From Miscanthus floridulus (lineage: Eukaryota > Streptophyta > Magnoliopsida > Poales > Poaceae): a stretch of 64,000 bases of DNA. Location of the stretch: NCBI RefSeq assembly GCF_019320115.1, contig NC_089589.1:21176749-21240748 (forward strand). Reading direction: 5' to 3'. A model generated the notes under the pieces. That model searched no databases, was not told the origin of the DNA, and saw nothing but the letters and a program-made list of their open reading frames with translations. Below, one piece after another: positions 33,641-44,600 of this stretch. A program made the position numbers and the translations under genes. Within the stretch, counting starts at the first letter, position 1. The number at the start of each line of letters is the position of its first letter.

Positions 33641-34870
33641 TGTCGGTGCAGAAAGTGACCAACTAGTGAATATTTGTAGTTTTGTTGTACGTTGTGATCG
33701 GAGGTGGCCTAGCACTCAATGACACAGGATTTATACTGGTTCAGGCAACGTGCCCTACGTCTAGTTTGGGTCGGTCGGTAACTTTATTCCTAAGCCTAGG
33801 TGCTCGAAGTCTGCAGTGGGGTTACAAACGAGAGGGAGAAAGATGGGGTGTTCGGTCGGACCGGTCGGAAGGGCCGGAAGCGACAGGAGCTATGCTAGAG
33901 GACTTGAATTAGCTTAGAAACTCTGACTCAACTCTCTATCGGATGCTTTGGAACTGGTTACGTTGGTGGGAGCGCATCCCCTTTTATAGAAGAAGGGGAT
34001 GGCCTTACAAGAGGGAATATGAATGCTACTGGGTCTTTGCCGTTGATGTCGGTGGATATAGTGAAGATGGTAGGCGCCCGCAATACTGTTGATGGTACTG
34101 TAGAATGTCAGAGGCACGTGGAAGGTTGAGCCGCTTTCTTCAGGATTGGAGGATGTCGGTACCTGCAAAATGATGTCCTGCCGACTGGGGTACGTCGGTA
34201 CCTGTAAAATGATGTTTCTCCGACTGGAGGCATGGCTTTACCACGTTCACCCGGTACGGTGATTTCCGGCGCCCACAACACTGTTGGTGCCCAGAGGCAC
34301 ATGGAGGGTCTTACCGTACGGGCGTTTTTAACCGGCGCCTACAATACTGTGGAGGTAAATGTCGGCGCCCACGATACTGTCTGTGGCAGGGCGGTTGTAA
34401 AACACTGTTCCACAGGGTATGGTCCCCGGTGCCGTGATTTGACTTGCGAGCCTTGTCTTGCCTTTCTCCACACGCCTCCCGATTCCTTCCGAGCGGGCGT
34501 CCCCGGTCGGATGGCACCAGTCGGCTCTGGTGCGCCAGTCAGAGAATAGCGATGGCAGGGTTTTCTACGAACCCCGGTCGGAGACGCGGGGTCGGAGTCG
34601 GAGGTAGTCCTGGGGTCAGGCCTTCCGAGTGGAGGCCGCGCGGAGGCCTGAAGCTAGCTCTCCGATTGGAGGGCCCGTTCGGGGCGGACCGAGCCTGAAG
34701 CCAGCGCTCCGGTCGGGGAGGTGGGCCAGAGACGGCCAGGGCCCGAGGCGAGTGCTCTGGTCTGTTGGGCCTAGACTCTTGGGTCGGTCCAGGAGAAAAA
34801 GGCCGTCCTCCTGGGGCGAGCCCTGGTGTATAAGCCAGTCTCCGAGGAACCCGGGTTTACGAACCCGACA
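33641..34870 (-). repeat. 5' LTR of element 2
   Basis: 1,230 bp, TGTCGGTGCAG...GAACCCGACA, followed by CAACT (34871-34875). A TATA box on the minus strand (CTATAAAAG) lies at 33982-33988. Confidence 0.85.
33982..33988 (-). promoter_or_regulatory. LTR TATA box, element 2
   Basis: TATAAAA on the minus strand inside 'ccccttcttctataaaagggg'. It points away from WAK transcription, so element transcription would be antisense to the host gene. Confidence 0.45.
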
Positions 34871-35095
34871 CAACTGTTTTTGTTTTAGTTGTAAGTGCAC
34901 GTGTGTTGGTTGTAGTTGCGCGTGAGAGGCAACTTCATTTAAGAAAAAACAAACAAAAGGTGCGCGGGAGAAACGGATGTGTGCACAGCACACACTGTTC
35001 GTGGATATAAACTAGATAGAAATTATATATATGATCCTTTGGCATGCTTTTGGACATATACATGTTATGTTTAATAACTGGATGTTCTATTGCAG

Positions 35096-35248
35096 ATATT
35101 GATGAGTGCCAACAATACCCATGCCACGGAGTGTGCACGAATACAAATGGTTCATTCACTTGTGATTGTCCTACGGGCACCCGAGGAAATGCATCTATTG
35201 GAGAATGCCAAAAAGATCACTTTCCTCCACGAGCACAGGTGGCCGCTG
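35096..35248 (+). CDS. Wall-associated receptor kinase, exon 2 (calcium-binding EGF)
   Basis: Flanked by TTGCAG acceptor and GGTACGAG donor, 153 nt, phase 1 on both sides. It encodes DIDECQQYPCHG, then NTNGSFTCDCPTGTRGN and a closing Cys before the membrane: a calcium-binding EGF module with the D-x-D-E-C start and the N..SF.C consensus. This is the standard small middle exon of WAK genes, and its preserved phase shows the gene survived the insertion of element 2 upstream. Confidence 0.9.
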
Positions 35249-36136
35249 GTACGAGCATTTTTTTTAAGCTGCAACACTTCGATTTTTATTTATGGAAAGC
35301 TTGCAGGTTCACATGTTGAGCTCAGTTTGGCTTGCTGTCGAATTAATTTGATTTTTACTACAAATAAAATAGACACATAATATCCTTAAAATCCAACGGA
35401 GATACTCTTTAGGGATCCCAAATTTGTTTCACCGGTACTTCGAAGTTGTAGAAGCACATTCATGCCTTCAGATTTAGTACGTTGCTGCTACACATAGGGA
35501 GTCTCGGACCACAATTCACTCGATGTAATAACAACTAAAGAATTCACTTGCTCAATTGCACGGCTAGACTTTGTATGTCATCATTTCTTTATACAAGTCC
35601 TACTACCTCCAATGGTATTTTAGAATTATTATATTATATATTGTTATTAAGAGCATCTCTATAATTTTTGTAAAACAACACTCTAATTTAGTTTTTTTTC
35701 TTGCAAAAAGAGGAAAAATCCTCTCTAACAGTTTTGTAAAGCAACTCCATATGGTCGGCCCTGTTTGGCCGAGCTCCATACTTTTTATTTCATTATTCCC
35801 CAATCTTTCAAATAATTTTACTTAACTTTTTTTTATTTATAAAGCTTTCACTTTGATCATTATTGCACGAAAGCTTCCACTTTGGTCATGATTGCATTAA
35901 AGCTTTCAAGGTATGCGCTACATCTTGCTTGTTTTTAATATAATATATAACCTCCTGTGCCCAATTAAATCAGTTTCTATGAAGTTTAAAACAGATTGGT
36001 GCCACAGAAAAACAAAAAACTACAGGACCCTTCATCAGTTTTTAGTTCCATCTTTTAGTTCCAAGCTAATCGGTTTTGCCTATTAAAATTTACTACTCCA
36101 CTCAATTAAACCCCATTATTTGCTCCATGAGTTAAT
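35249..36136 (+). other. WAK intron 2, first part
   Basis: AT-rich intron sequence without recognisable gene. AAT at 36134-36136 is the left target-site copy of the CACTA element that follows. Confidence 0.5.
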
Positions 36137-37438
36137 CACTACTATGAACACATTTTTCAAAGGCGGGCATAACATGTTAATATAACCTGCCTCTAGCAAG
36201 GCGCCTGTGTTAATCAAGATTTTCATTGGTAGGGAACTTGTGGGTCTCTGAAAATGAATTTGGCAAATAAAATAAGCTGTCAGCCTAGCTAGCGTGTTGT
36301 GCGAGCCCACTAAGCCCACCGTGGAGGTCCGCCATCTTCATCACTGAGTATGATGCCAAGATCTTGCAGGATTTGTCTCATCCTCGGGTATCGCAGGATC
36401 CGCCTAAACCTCCCGAATCAGTGAGCTGCCAAGCCACAACGCCACGTCGACCCACCTAGATCTAGCAAGCTACCATGCCGTGCCACCATGCGAACCTATC
36501 TTGATCCACACCAAGAAACCATGCCGTGTTGCCATGCCGATCCACCTAGATTCAAACTCGGTGAGGACAGGGAGATGTTTGGACACAAAGATGAGTCCTA
36601 GCTAGGGTGTACCACATCTATGTTGCTTCCTCACCGCCCTCATTGAGGTGCTACATATCTATGCCGCCCACCTCGAGGTAGATCTCATCCACAATACTCG
36701 AAATCTCGATTGGTGGCCACCAGGAAAGAGAGGGCCAGCAACCACATGGAGGCGAAGGGACAACCCCACGTCATCGAAATGCCTTCGGTCCACAACCCAG
36801 CTGGGCCGTCGCTGATAAGAGGGTGGTGAGAGAAAGGGCCCTCCACTAGATCTGCCCTTGGCCACCCCGCCGGATCATGGTGGCGAGAGATAGGGCTGGC
36901 CACGCTGCATGGGCCTTCTGGATCTTCCTTCACCCTTGGTTGTCTGCGCCACCGTGCCTCGCGTTTCAGCCACTCCCAGGTCACGCCTCTACGCTTGGTG
37001 ACTCCCTGTCCCCCCTCCCGCCCGCCGCCGCACACCAAGGCCGTGCCTTGCTCCTCGCACACTCCGCCATGCCACACCTTGCAAGCGGAGAGAAGAGGGA
37101 GGGTGGGTGTTGTGGGGAAGAAGAAGAAGAAGAAGAAGAGGGAGGGATGTCGACTGTGGGGGAGAAGACGGAGGGCGACTATGGGGGAGATGGACTATCG
37201 AGGTAGGGTTCTCTATCCTACCTTATATATCTAAGGAGTTAAAATGGGTTGTTGGGCTGCACCTCAATTGACAAAAGCTCTCTTAAGAGTTCTGCCTTGG
37301 AAAAATGACTTCCATTCTTAGAGGCAGACCTCTCCCAACTACATTAATTGATTTACAAAGCTGGGGTGCCTCAAAAAATGGTTCGTCTCCCTCAGTAAAT
37401 AAAATGGCATGTCTCCTAAAATTGGTTTTGTGCTAGTG
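36137..37438. mobile_element. Non-autonomous CACTA element in WAK intron 2
   Basis: Starts CACTACTATGAACAC and ends ...GGTTTTGTGCTAGTG, flanked by AAT at 36134-36136 and 37439-37441. Subterminal 'gaggcagg' or 'gaggcaga' words occur near both ends (36182, 37320). The interior is GC-rich with a (GAA)n run at 37122-37140 and no transposase. Size 1,302 bp. Confidence 0.75.
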
Positions 37439-37441
37439 AAT

Positions 37442-38746
37442 GTGGGTTTGACTTCCATGAGTGCGCTCTAGTGCCTTTGAGGAAAAATAAATGTGATACA
37501 GTTAAGCTCTAGAAGTGGATTTAATCTAAGACAAGTTCTTAGCCCGAGAGTTAATTTAAGAGGAGCAGTATATATATATGTCTATTTTGTACAACTTCAC
37601 TCCCTAATTTTTAGCTCTAGCTTCTAATTCTCCACTACTATAGCAGGCCGATCACAGTTGGTTCGAAAACCCCCATCACCGCCGATTTTGGACCTAGACC
37701 GCCGGTTCATAACTAGCTGTGATATGATGCTAACACCACAGCATTGGCGTATACTCCGTCAGTGTACATGTCATGATCACCGTTGCCTTGATGCATGAGT
37801 AGTCTGTGTCCTGGTTATGTTCACCATCTCTTTGGCAAACGATCCGTCTGTGTCGAGGTCATGATCATCGTCACTTTGGAGTACAATACGCCTGTGATGA
37901 TCCTATAATTGGTGTCGGTTTACTAAATGGCTCGGCGGTGATGATGTTTTGATCCCCACCCCATCGTATGTTACACCTGCTGCGTTGATGATTGGTTCAC
38001 CATCGTGGTACAGTCCGACGGTGACGAGAAGTTTTATGACCAACGGTGAGTGGTATGATGCGGCGGTGATGAGCAAACGATAAATGGTGGTTCTATGCAT
38101 AACCGACGGTGATGGAATGGTCTATAGGTTTTCACAATATATTTGTTAATTCAGATGGACCTCAATAGCTTACTGAACACACCATACATATATAATCATT
38201 AAATCCATACATCATATCCACAAACAAGTGTACTTTTAACAATAACAATCCACGCTAACATATCAAGTGTGTAAATTGATGTACTAACACAAGCTGCCAT
38301 TTGATTACATGATAAGGCATTGATATCTACAAACTTACATAACAAAAACGAGCTTGTTATGCTCTTGCTATGTGCCACTAGTGCCTGCAAAGCAAGGTAA
38401 ATATAATTAGTGCATCCTTTAGATTGTGGTAGCCAATGCACCATACAACCCCTCCTCCTGATCTCTGAAATAATCCTTACTAGAGACTCGTTTTTGGGCT
38501 CCTGGCACAATATTATTGAATTCGGAGCCATAGCAGGAAATTTGTTACAGAGCAGCAGAATGAATAATATCCAACACACCATTTTTTTTGTTACTAAGCC
38601 AAAATTAGCCTATATATCGAATCAAAAGAATTGTCTACCTAGAAAAACACGTCGTAACAACAAGATACAACAATTGCAGTTTTTCTACTCTGCTAATGAC
38701 TCGATTATAGACAATATAGCTAGTGACCATTGCTAGCAATTATATA
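37442..38746 (+). other. WAK intron 2, possible further degenerate element
   Basis: 37633 begins CACTACTATAGCAGG, and 'cggcggtgatga' or 'gacggtgatg' words recur (37930, 38015, 38060, 38105), as in CACTA subterminal regions. No matching TAGTG end with a 3-bp duplication was found, so the call stays open. No gene. Confidence 0.25.
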
Positions 38747-38879
38747 CTTTCTCCATTTTGAATTATGAGTCGTTTTGGTTCTATTAGATAAATGGTTTTT
38801 GCTATACATCTAAATATATACATTATTTATAGACACATATATAGTAAAGCTACGAATCTAGAGAAGACAACAGAGGGAG
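38747..38879. mobile_element. Stowaway-like MITE, degenerate
   Basis: Left end CTTTCTCCATTTTG and right end ACAGAGGGAG form a decayed CTCCCTCYGT terminal repeat; TA duplication at 38745-38746 and 38880-38881; 133 bp; 116 bp before the kinase exon. Confidence 0.65.
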
Positions 38880-38995
38880 TAGTAATTTTGATAGATTGTT
38901 CGCCATAGTTTCTATAGTGTCTACATAATGCTTTTTCTCGGTCAACTGAGCATGGATACATTATTAATTAATTTCCGATTACCATATCTCTCCAG

Positions 38996-40122
38996 GAATT
39001 TTGGCCGGACTTTTGGTTGCCCTGATTGCTTTTCTTTCCACCGAAGTTTTCCGCCAGAAGGCGAGCAAGAAAAGACAAGGCTACTTTGAGCAACACGGAG
39101 GCCGGATGTTGTCGCGAATTCTCGAAACAGATGGCAACAACATCGCCTTCACCTTATACGACAGAGGAGACATAGTTAAGGCCACACGTCGCTTTCACAA
39201 GGCCAACATCGTCGGGGAAGGAGCACATGGCACCGTCTACAAGGCCACCCTCGGCACTGACACTGTCGCGGTGAAGCGATGCAAGCAGATCGACAAGAGC
39301 AGGACGGATGAGTTCGTCCAGGAGCTGGTCGTGCTCTGCCGCGTCAACCACCCAAACATCGTCAGGCTCCTCGGCTGCTGCCTCCATTTCGAGGCGCCCA
39401 TGCTCGTGTACGAGTTCGTGCCCAACGGGACCCTGAGCGATCTGCTCCACAGCAGGCCTCGGCGCAGGGTGGTGACGCTGCCAACCCGGCTGAGGATCGC
39501 CGCGGAGACCGCGGAGGCCCTCAAGCACCTGCACACGGCGCGGCACCCGACGCTCCACGGCGACGTCAAGCCGCAGAACATTCTGCTCGGCGACGGATGG
39601 GTCGCTAAGGTGTCCGACTTTGGGTGCTCAACTATCAACGACAACGTGCAGGTGGTGCCCAAGGGCACGCTGGCCTACCTTGACCCTCAGTTTCTACAGG
39701 ACTTCCAGATAACCGAGAAGACCGACGTCTACAGCTTCGGGGTTGTGCTGATTGAGCTCTTGACTGGTAAGAACCCACAGGCCAAAGAATGGAAGAACCT
39801 GACCACAACGTTTCAGGACAGGATGGGAAATGGCACCCTTGGTGATCTTCTAGACGCTGACATAGTCGAGGAAGGGAGCATGGGACTGCTATATGCAGCT
39901 GCCAAGCTAGTGAGCCGATGCATCGCTGCTCCGGGTAAGGAAAGGCCGGCCATGGGAGAGGTCGCTGTGGAGCTTCGGCAATTTTCGGATGAAATGCCGG
40001 AAAGCCCTGAGGCGCGAGCGGCTCTCGAGGTTGAGGATGGCAGGTATAGCTACACTGCTACTGAGGGTGAAACTACTGGATTTTCGAATCTTCCTCCACT
40101 GAGCACAGAACTCGCCCGATGA
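38996..40122 (+). CDS. Wall-associated receptor kinase, exon 3 (membrane span and kinase)
   Basis: Acceptor CTCCAG at 38990-38995. The exon begins with the membrane span GILAGLLVALIAFL (~residues 371-389), a basic stop-transfer stretch, then a Ser/Thr kinase: Gly loop GEGAHGTVY (444-452), VAVK lysine (464), catalytic HGDVKPQN (558-565), DFG (578-580), YLDP activation segment, DVYSFGVV. The Arg before the catalytic Asp is Gly, so it is a non-RD kinase, common in WAKs and in immune receptors. All catalytic residues are present. Stop TGA at 40120-40122. The C-terminal tail (PESPEARAAL...) is short. Total protein 745 residues, normal for the family; likely functional. Confidence 0.92.
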
Positions 40123-41403
40123 TTTGGAACGGAGAGTTTATTGCTAAAGCCTACGTTAATTGTGTCATTATTTGGCACAGTCGCGTCCTGTTATATGTCT
40201 TTTCTGTGTTTGTTACAGCAGTTCATGGAATGCTTGGTGCACCGTCCTCCGTCCATCTAATGACAATGATGGAAACGGCCACTAAAAATGTAATAATCTG
40301 CATCACATTTGCCTGCAGACAGTTATGGATGACGACTTCCCGTCAATCAGAGCTTCTTTGTACAATTGATAGAATATAACCCTACACGCGCATCGTACAC
40401 GGATTAGATATACAACTTGGCACATAAAAATTATATATTGTTGAGATATACTCTAGATAGTCTGATAGCTCTGGACCTGCTAGTTTCATACATCGAGTAT
40501 ATATAATATTGTTTGGATGATGCCTCCGCTAGCGCCATCGTTTGAGTAATAAACGCCTTGCATCCTGGGCAGCAACGTTTACCCCTCGTCGAGCTACAAT
40601 CGAGATGAACGAGTGACACCAGATTACCTGTCGTCGAGTACCCAGCTCCATAGTTCCAGCTGGGAGCACGCCTTAAACGACCCATCAAATATCGACCAGC
40701 ATACTTGTCCGACTCAATCGCCCACTTTTCGTGGTCTTCAGGGGCACACTCGCAAATTCGACTAGGAGCAACTCGAAGAGACTTCATATCCTTACTAATT
40801 GTTAAGAATAGAGGTTTGATGAAAGAAATACCCTCCAAAAGGTCTTTATTTGTTATCCCAATATACCTAGAGAATTTTCTATTTTGGATTTCGCGCTAGC
40901 CAAATATAGAAAACGAGAATGACTCTCTAGAGTGAACATGTGTTATAGAAAAACTGTTAGAGAGCGGAAAGATATAGAAAGCGATTATTATGCAAATGAC
41001 TCTTCCAATGATGATTTAAAGAGTAAGCTTTATAAAATTTCTCAAAGCTAAGAGCTAGTTGAGTTTTCCAGATGCACGCGCATCACCCATAGTTTGTAGT
41101 TATACTTAGTTATATTTTAGTGTAGTTTATAGTTGTCAATTAACTTTCTTAAGACACAATTACATTGTCTTGAAAAAACAACTGCAACAAAATAAAAGAC
41201 ACAGTTACAGCACGAGTTACTACTCAATTATAACTTTGTGTAGTTTGTAGTTATAAATTTGAGACACATTTAACTTATTCACTACTCAGTTACAGCAGAT
41301 ACTACTCCCTTATTCACTAGCTGGAGACACATCTCAGACGTCCTCCATCATCACAGTTCACACATCGGATCCATGTTTCCATCGATATGATCGTGTCTCA
41401 CCG
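40123..41403. other. Intergenic region between WAK and the citrate-binding-like gene
   Basis: Probable WAK 3' UTR to about 40380. A 135-codon minus-strand ORF (40838-40431) with Cys-rich CSSTRGKRCCPGC has no family I recognise and may be chance. 41090-41310 has repeated 'tagtttatagttg' and 'gacacagttacagc' words. Confidence 0.4.
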
Positions 41404-41497
41404 TCACACACACACGACCATGTCAAGAACGAGACGACGACATCTAATGTGTTCACGGTTGGTGTCGATGGCGACGTTCCTCCAGTGCGACTCAATG

Positions 41498-43898
41498 CAC
41501 TACTGGATTCAGGTTCTTTGCCGAGTGCCTGAGACACTCGGCAAAGGCCAAGTAAGCCACTCGGCAAAGAAAAGCGATCGTCATGGCTTCGGCCCCGTTG
41601 ACAGTCACTTTGTCGAGTGCCAACCCTGCAGGCACTCGGCAAATTTTTTTTATTTTTTATTTTTAAAATTTCTTTGCCGAGTGCCAGCCCTGCAGGCACT
41701 CGGCAAACCTTGCAGGCACTCGGCAAAGATTTTTTATTTTTTTTTTATAAAATTTCTTTGCCGAGTGCTAGCCCTGCAGGCACTCGGCAAAGATTTTTTA
41801 TTTTTTTTTAAAAAAAATTCTTTGTCGAGTGCCCCCTGTCCGGCACTCGGTAAAGTTTGATTTTTTTAAAAATTCTTTGCCGAGTGCCATGGTCACAACA
41901 CTCGGCAAAGCTGGAAAAATGGGTTTCTGGGTGCCCATTTTTCCAGCTTTGCCGAGTGCTGTGACCATGGCACGCGGCAAGTGCAACACTTAGCAAAGTG
42001 ACCCAAAATGACAATTTTTATTTTTTTTACATTCCATCATGACAAATAACTTTATACAAACATATATCACATATATATCTCATCCATCACATATATATCT
42101 CATTCATCACATATATATCTTGCATCCATCACATATATATCTCATCCATCCACACATCCATCCGCACGTATCACATCCATCACAATATATATCACATATA
42201 TAATAATAAGTGCTCAAATCCATCCAAATAAATCCACAAGTCCATCAAAGTCTACAAGTGCATCACAAGTATATCACAAGTCCATCACCAAGTGAACAAC
42301 GAATGTAAAAAATACAACGTGCACCATCTCGGCCACTGCGACTGTGGTGAAGGCCTAGATCCATCATTCGGAGGTGCATGAGGTGGATTATTCGAACCAC
42401 CGCCAGATAGAGACTGCATAAAGGAGAAAAGATTGCATGTGAGACAAGATTATTTGGATAGCTAATCTAGGAAGGTAGATGTCATACAAGCAAAGCACAA
42501 ACGAAAGTAAAAAACTTTCATACTCACAGGAGTAGATGCAGCTGCAGGACGCGGAGGCGGAGGTGGAACCAACAGCCCAGGTGGCAGAGACAAGTCCATA
42601 CGTTGCCCAAGCCCTTGTAGGAACTCCGTAATGTCCGTCAGCCTCTGCGCCTGGGCCAGCCGCTCGGCCCGCTCGGTCTCTAGCTGGGCCGCCATCCTCT
42701 GGTGCCCGGCCTCCAGCTCCTGACGTTGCCTCATTTCTTGTTCCAGCCGGGCCTGTAATATTTCACTCCAATGTTTCAGTAATGCAAAACTAATTAAGGT
42801 GTGTAAAGATTAATGTATGACGAGTAAAACAGGAGTAACCTCGAGTGCATCGACCTGGTGCTGTGCAGCAGGCGGCCGTGTGCGAATGGCCGGGCACATG
42901 TAGATGAGATGTCCTGGTTTGTAAGCATCGTACGTTACAATGTGCACGAAATCTTCTGAAATTTTTATCATACCCTCCACATAAGATATCACGACATCTC
43001 AACAAGTTTTATGATTTTCGGACTTCGTTTGCTTTTTATAGAATTTAAAAACACTTCGCACGCAAGTTCGCGGTCTAGTTTCGTGAACAAGATGTCCGAA
43101 ATTTTGGGTCCGTTCCTGGATACGGCCTGACACTACACTCAGTAACATGACTATCATTTTTTGAATCATTAAATTCCATTATTCGTACCACGTGCAGTTC
43201 AAATTTATATTTTTCGAAAAAATTCAAGTAAACGAAATAAAGTAACTAAATAGATAAAAAGCCACAAAAAATCACAAATTCTAACTAGGAGTTCCTGGTG
43301 CTTTAAAAGGGCTGCACAAAAAATTTGGAGGCAAAAAAAATACTTTGCCGAGTGTCGGGGCATGGCACTCGGCAAAGGTGGTCTTTGCCGAGTGCCAATA
43401 ATAAGGCACTCGGCAAAGAGGGTTTTGATTTTTTTTTAAAAAATTCCTCTTTGCCGAGTGCCTTCACATGGGCACTCGGCAAAGATATTTCAAAAAAAAA
43501 AATCTTTGCCGAGTGCCGTGTCAGGGGCACTCGGCAAAGTATTTTCCAAAAAAAAACTTGGCCGAGTGCTAGATCTGGGACACTCGGCAAAGACATTTCA
43601 AAAAAAAATTTAAATCTTTGCCGAGTGCCGAGTTAGGGGCACTCGGCAAAGTATTTTCCAAAAAAAAACCTTTGCCGACTGCCTAACAGCAGGCACTCGG
43701 CAAAGAAGCACGTGGCCGAACACAGTTACGCGGGGCAGTCTATGCCGAGTGCCGCACTTTTGCCGAGAGCCTGGCACTCGGCAAAGAAGTCCTTTGCCGA
43801 GTGCCCTTTTTTGCCGAGTGCAATTCTTTGCCGAGTGCCCGATTTTTGACACTCGGCAAAGCATTTTGCACTTGGCAAAGGCTCTGTTTCCAGTAGTG
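41498..43898 (-). mobile_element. CACTA element with TTTGCCGAGTGCC palindromes
   Basis: Ends CACTACTGGATTCAGG and CTGTTTCCAGTAGTG, TSD ATG at 41495-41497 and 43899-43901, 2,401 bp. Both subterminal zones (41515-41960, 43340-43880) contain many TTTGCCGAGTGCC...GGCACTCGGCAAAG pairs 10-30 bp apart. Inside is only the 3' end of a transposase gene on the minus strand, so it is non-autonomous. 42055-42180 is a run of 'catccatcacatatatatct' repeats. Confidence 0.9.
42330..42750 (-). pseudogene. CACTA transposase C-terminal exons (fragment)
   Basis: Minus strand: a coiled-coil exon (RQRQELEAGHQRMAAQLETE, LTDITEFLQGLGQRM) followed by a Pro-rich PPGLLVPPPPPRPAA, a GTGAGTATG donor at about 42527, a TGCAG acceptor at about 42414, and a last exon SGGGSNNPPHAPPNDGS. 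The same coiled-coil/Pro/Ser ending is typical for grass CACTA transposases of the TTTGCCGAGTG group. Catalytic part missing. Confidence 0.55.
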
Positions 43899-44407
43899 AT
43901 GCGGTGCGACGAGTCGTGCTGCTTGTACACGCCAAACTTGAAGTAGTGCTCCTTCCCGCCATGGCCGGGAGCAGCCAACCTCCTCTCGCCGTCGATGAAC
44001 ACGGTGACGTTCGTGGCCGCGACGTTGTGGATGACGTTGAGCCGGATCCACCGGTCGTAGATGCGGTCTGCCACCACCTTGGTCAGCTGGTGGTAGTAGG
44101 TGAGCCGGTCGTCGTAGACATGCAGCATCAGCGTGGTGGCGTGCGTTGCCGCGCCGAAGACCTGCATCACCGACGAGCCCGACGTGCCCGACGGCACGTA
44201 CAAGTCGCCCTCGAACTGCCACACCCTGGTGCTGTAGATCTTCTGCAGAACTCATGCAGAGTTAGTATAGGAAGAAGACATGGAATATGGTCATGAACAA
44301 GTCATGCCGTTGTCACGTACGTCGACTTTGATCTCGGTGCGCGCGCCGCCGGGGTGGTTGGTGTGAGATGGAGAGAACGAGGTGCCCATCCCAGGGCCTC
44401 GGTTACG

Positions 44408-44587
44408 TGTTAAATAGGCTGGGGAAAAGCCACCCAGCGGTGGCAGATACATTGGGTGAATACAACAAGAATACATCCATAAGCTACAAACAAGGATCTA
44501 GCAAACTAACTATGGCACACATGCGGCTAAGCCCATGGCAGCGCATGACGGGGAGTAAACCCCGGAAGTCAGCTAACCAAACCATCA
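44408..44587 (-). repeat. 3' LTR of the Copia element
   Basis: TG...CA ends, 180 bp, next to the polypurine tract. It directly truncates the citrate-binding-like coding exon. Confidence 0.7.
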
Positions 44588-44600
44588 CCCTCCCTCAATC

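Larger units (their letters stand above)
23772..34870 (-). mobile_element. Non-autonomous Ty3/gypsy retrotransposon, element 2 (in WAK intron 1)
   Basis: Two LTRs (23772-25002, 33641-34870; 1,231 and 1,230 bp; TGTCGG...CTGACA/CCGACA) flanked by TAACT and CAACT, a 5-bp TSD with one transition. Orientation is minus: the TATA box reads CTATAAAAGG on the minus strand, a primer-site-like GGCGCTGTCC adjoins the right LTR, and a PPT hairpin adjoins the left LTR. Minus-strand order: 5' LTR, gag remnant (33640-32040), no protease, RT, RNase H or integrase, a gene on the opposite strand (27559-31332), repeats, PPT, 3' LTR. LTR differences are roughly 5% in the first 180 bp by eye. It needs pol supplied in trans. 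Confidence 0.85.
41404..44407 (-). pseudogene. Citrate-binding protein-like (alginate lyase 2 family) gene, split by transposons
   Basis: Minus strand. Visible exon 44407-44321 (SHTNHPGGARTEIKVD) with donor GTACGT; short intron; acceptor CTGCAG; exon from 44242 (STRVWQFEGDLYVPSGTSG, VMQVFGAA, YYHQLTKVVADRIYDRWIRL, VTVFIDGE, YFKFGVYKQ) down to about 43899. The 2.4-kb CACTA follows; coding resumes at 41497 (ESHWRNVAIDTN) and stops at TGA 41406-41404. The sandwich-fold motifs VWQFEG, YVPSGTSG, FIDG and YFKFGVY match plant citrate-binding-like proteins of the alginate_lyase2 family. Its upstream exons are cut off by the Copia LTR at 44408. Both insertions are in coding sequence, so this allele is presumably null. 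Confidence 0.8.

Noticed and set aside
32309..33715. Treating the 468-codon minus ORF as a complete host protein
   Set aside because: It begins inside the LTR of element 2 and joins a gag Cys/His cluster after a frameshift, so it is a gag remnant.
36659..37206. Overlapping ORFs of 68-130 codons on both strands
   Set aside because: They lie inside the GC-rich interior of a non-autonomous CACTA element and show no recognisable domain.
37633..38390. Second CACTA element in WAK intron 2
   Set aside because: CACTACTATAG and repeated 'cggtgatg' words fit, but no TAGTG end with a matching 3-bp duplication was found.
41515..43880. Regularly spaced palindromic TTTGCCGAGTGCC/GGCACTCGGCAAAG units resembling a CRISPR array
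   Set aside because: They are CACTA subterminal repeats: the element has CACTA ends and an ATG duplication, and spacers are low-complexity and irregular.
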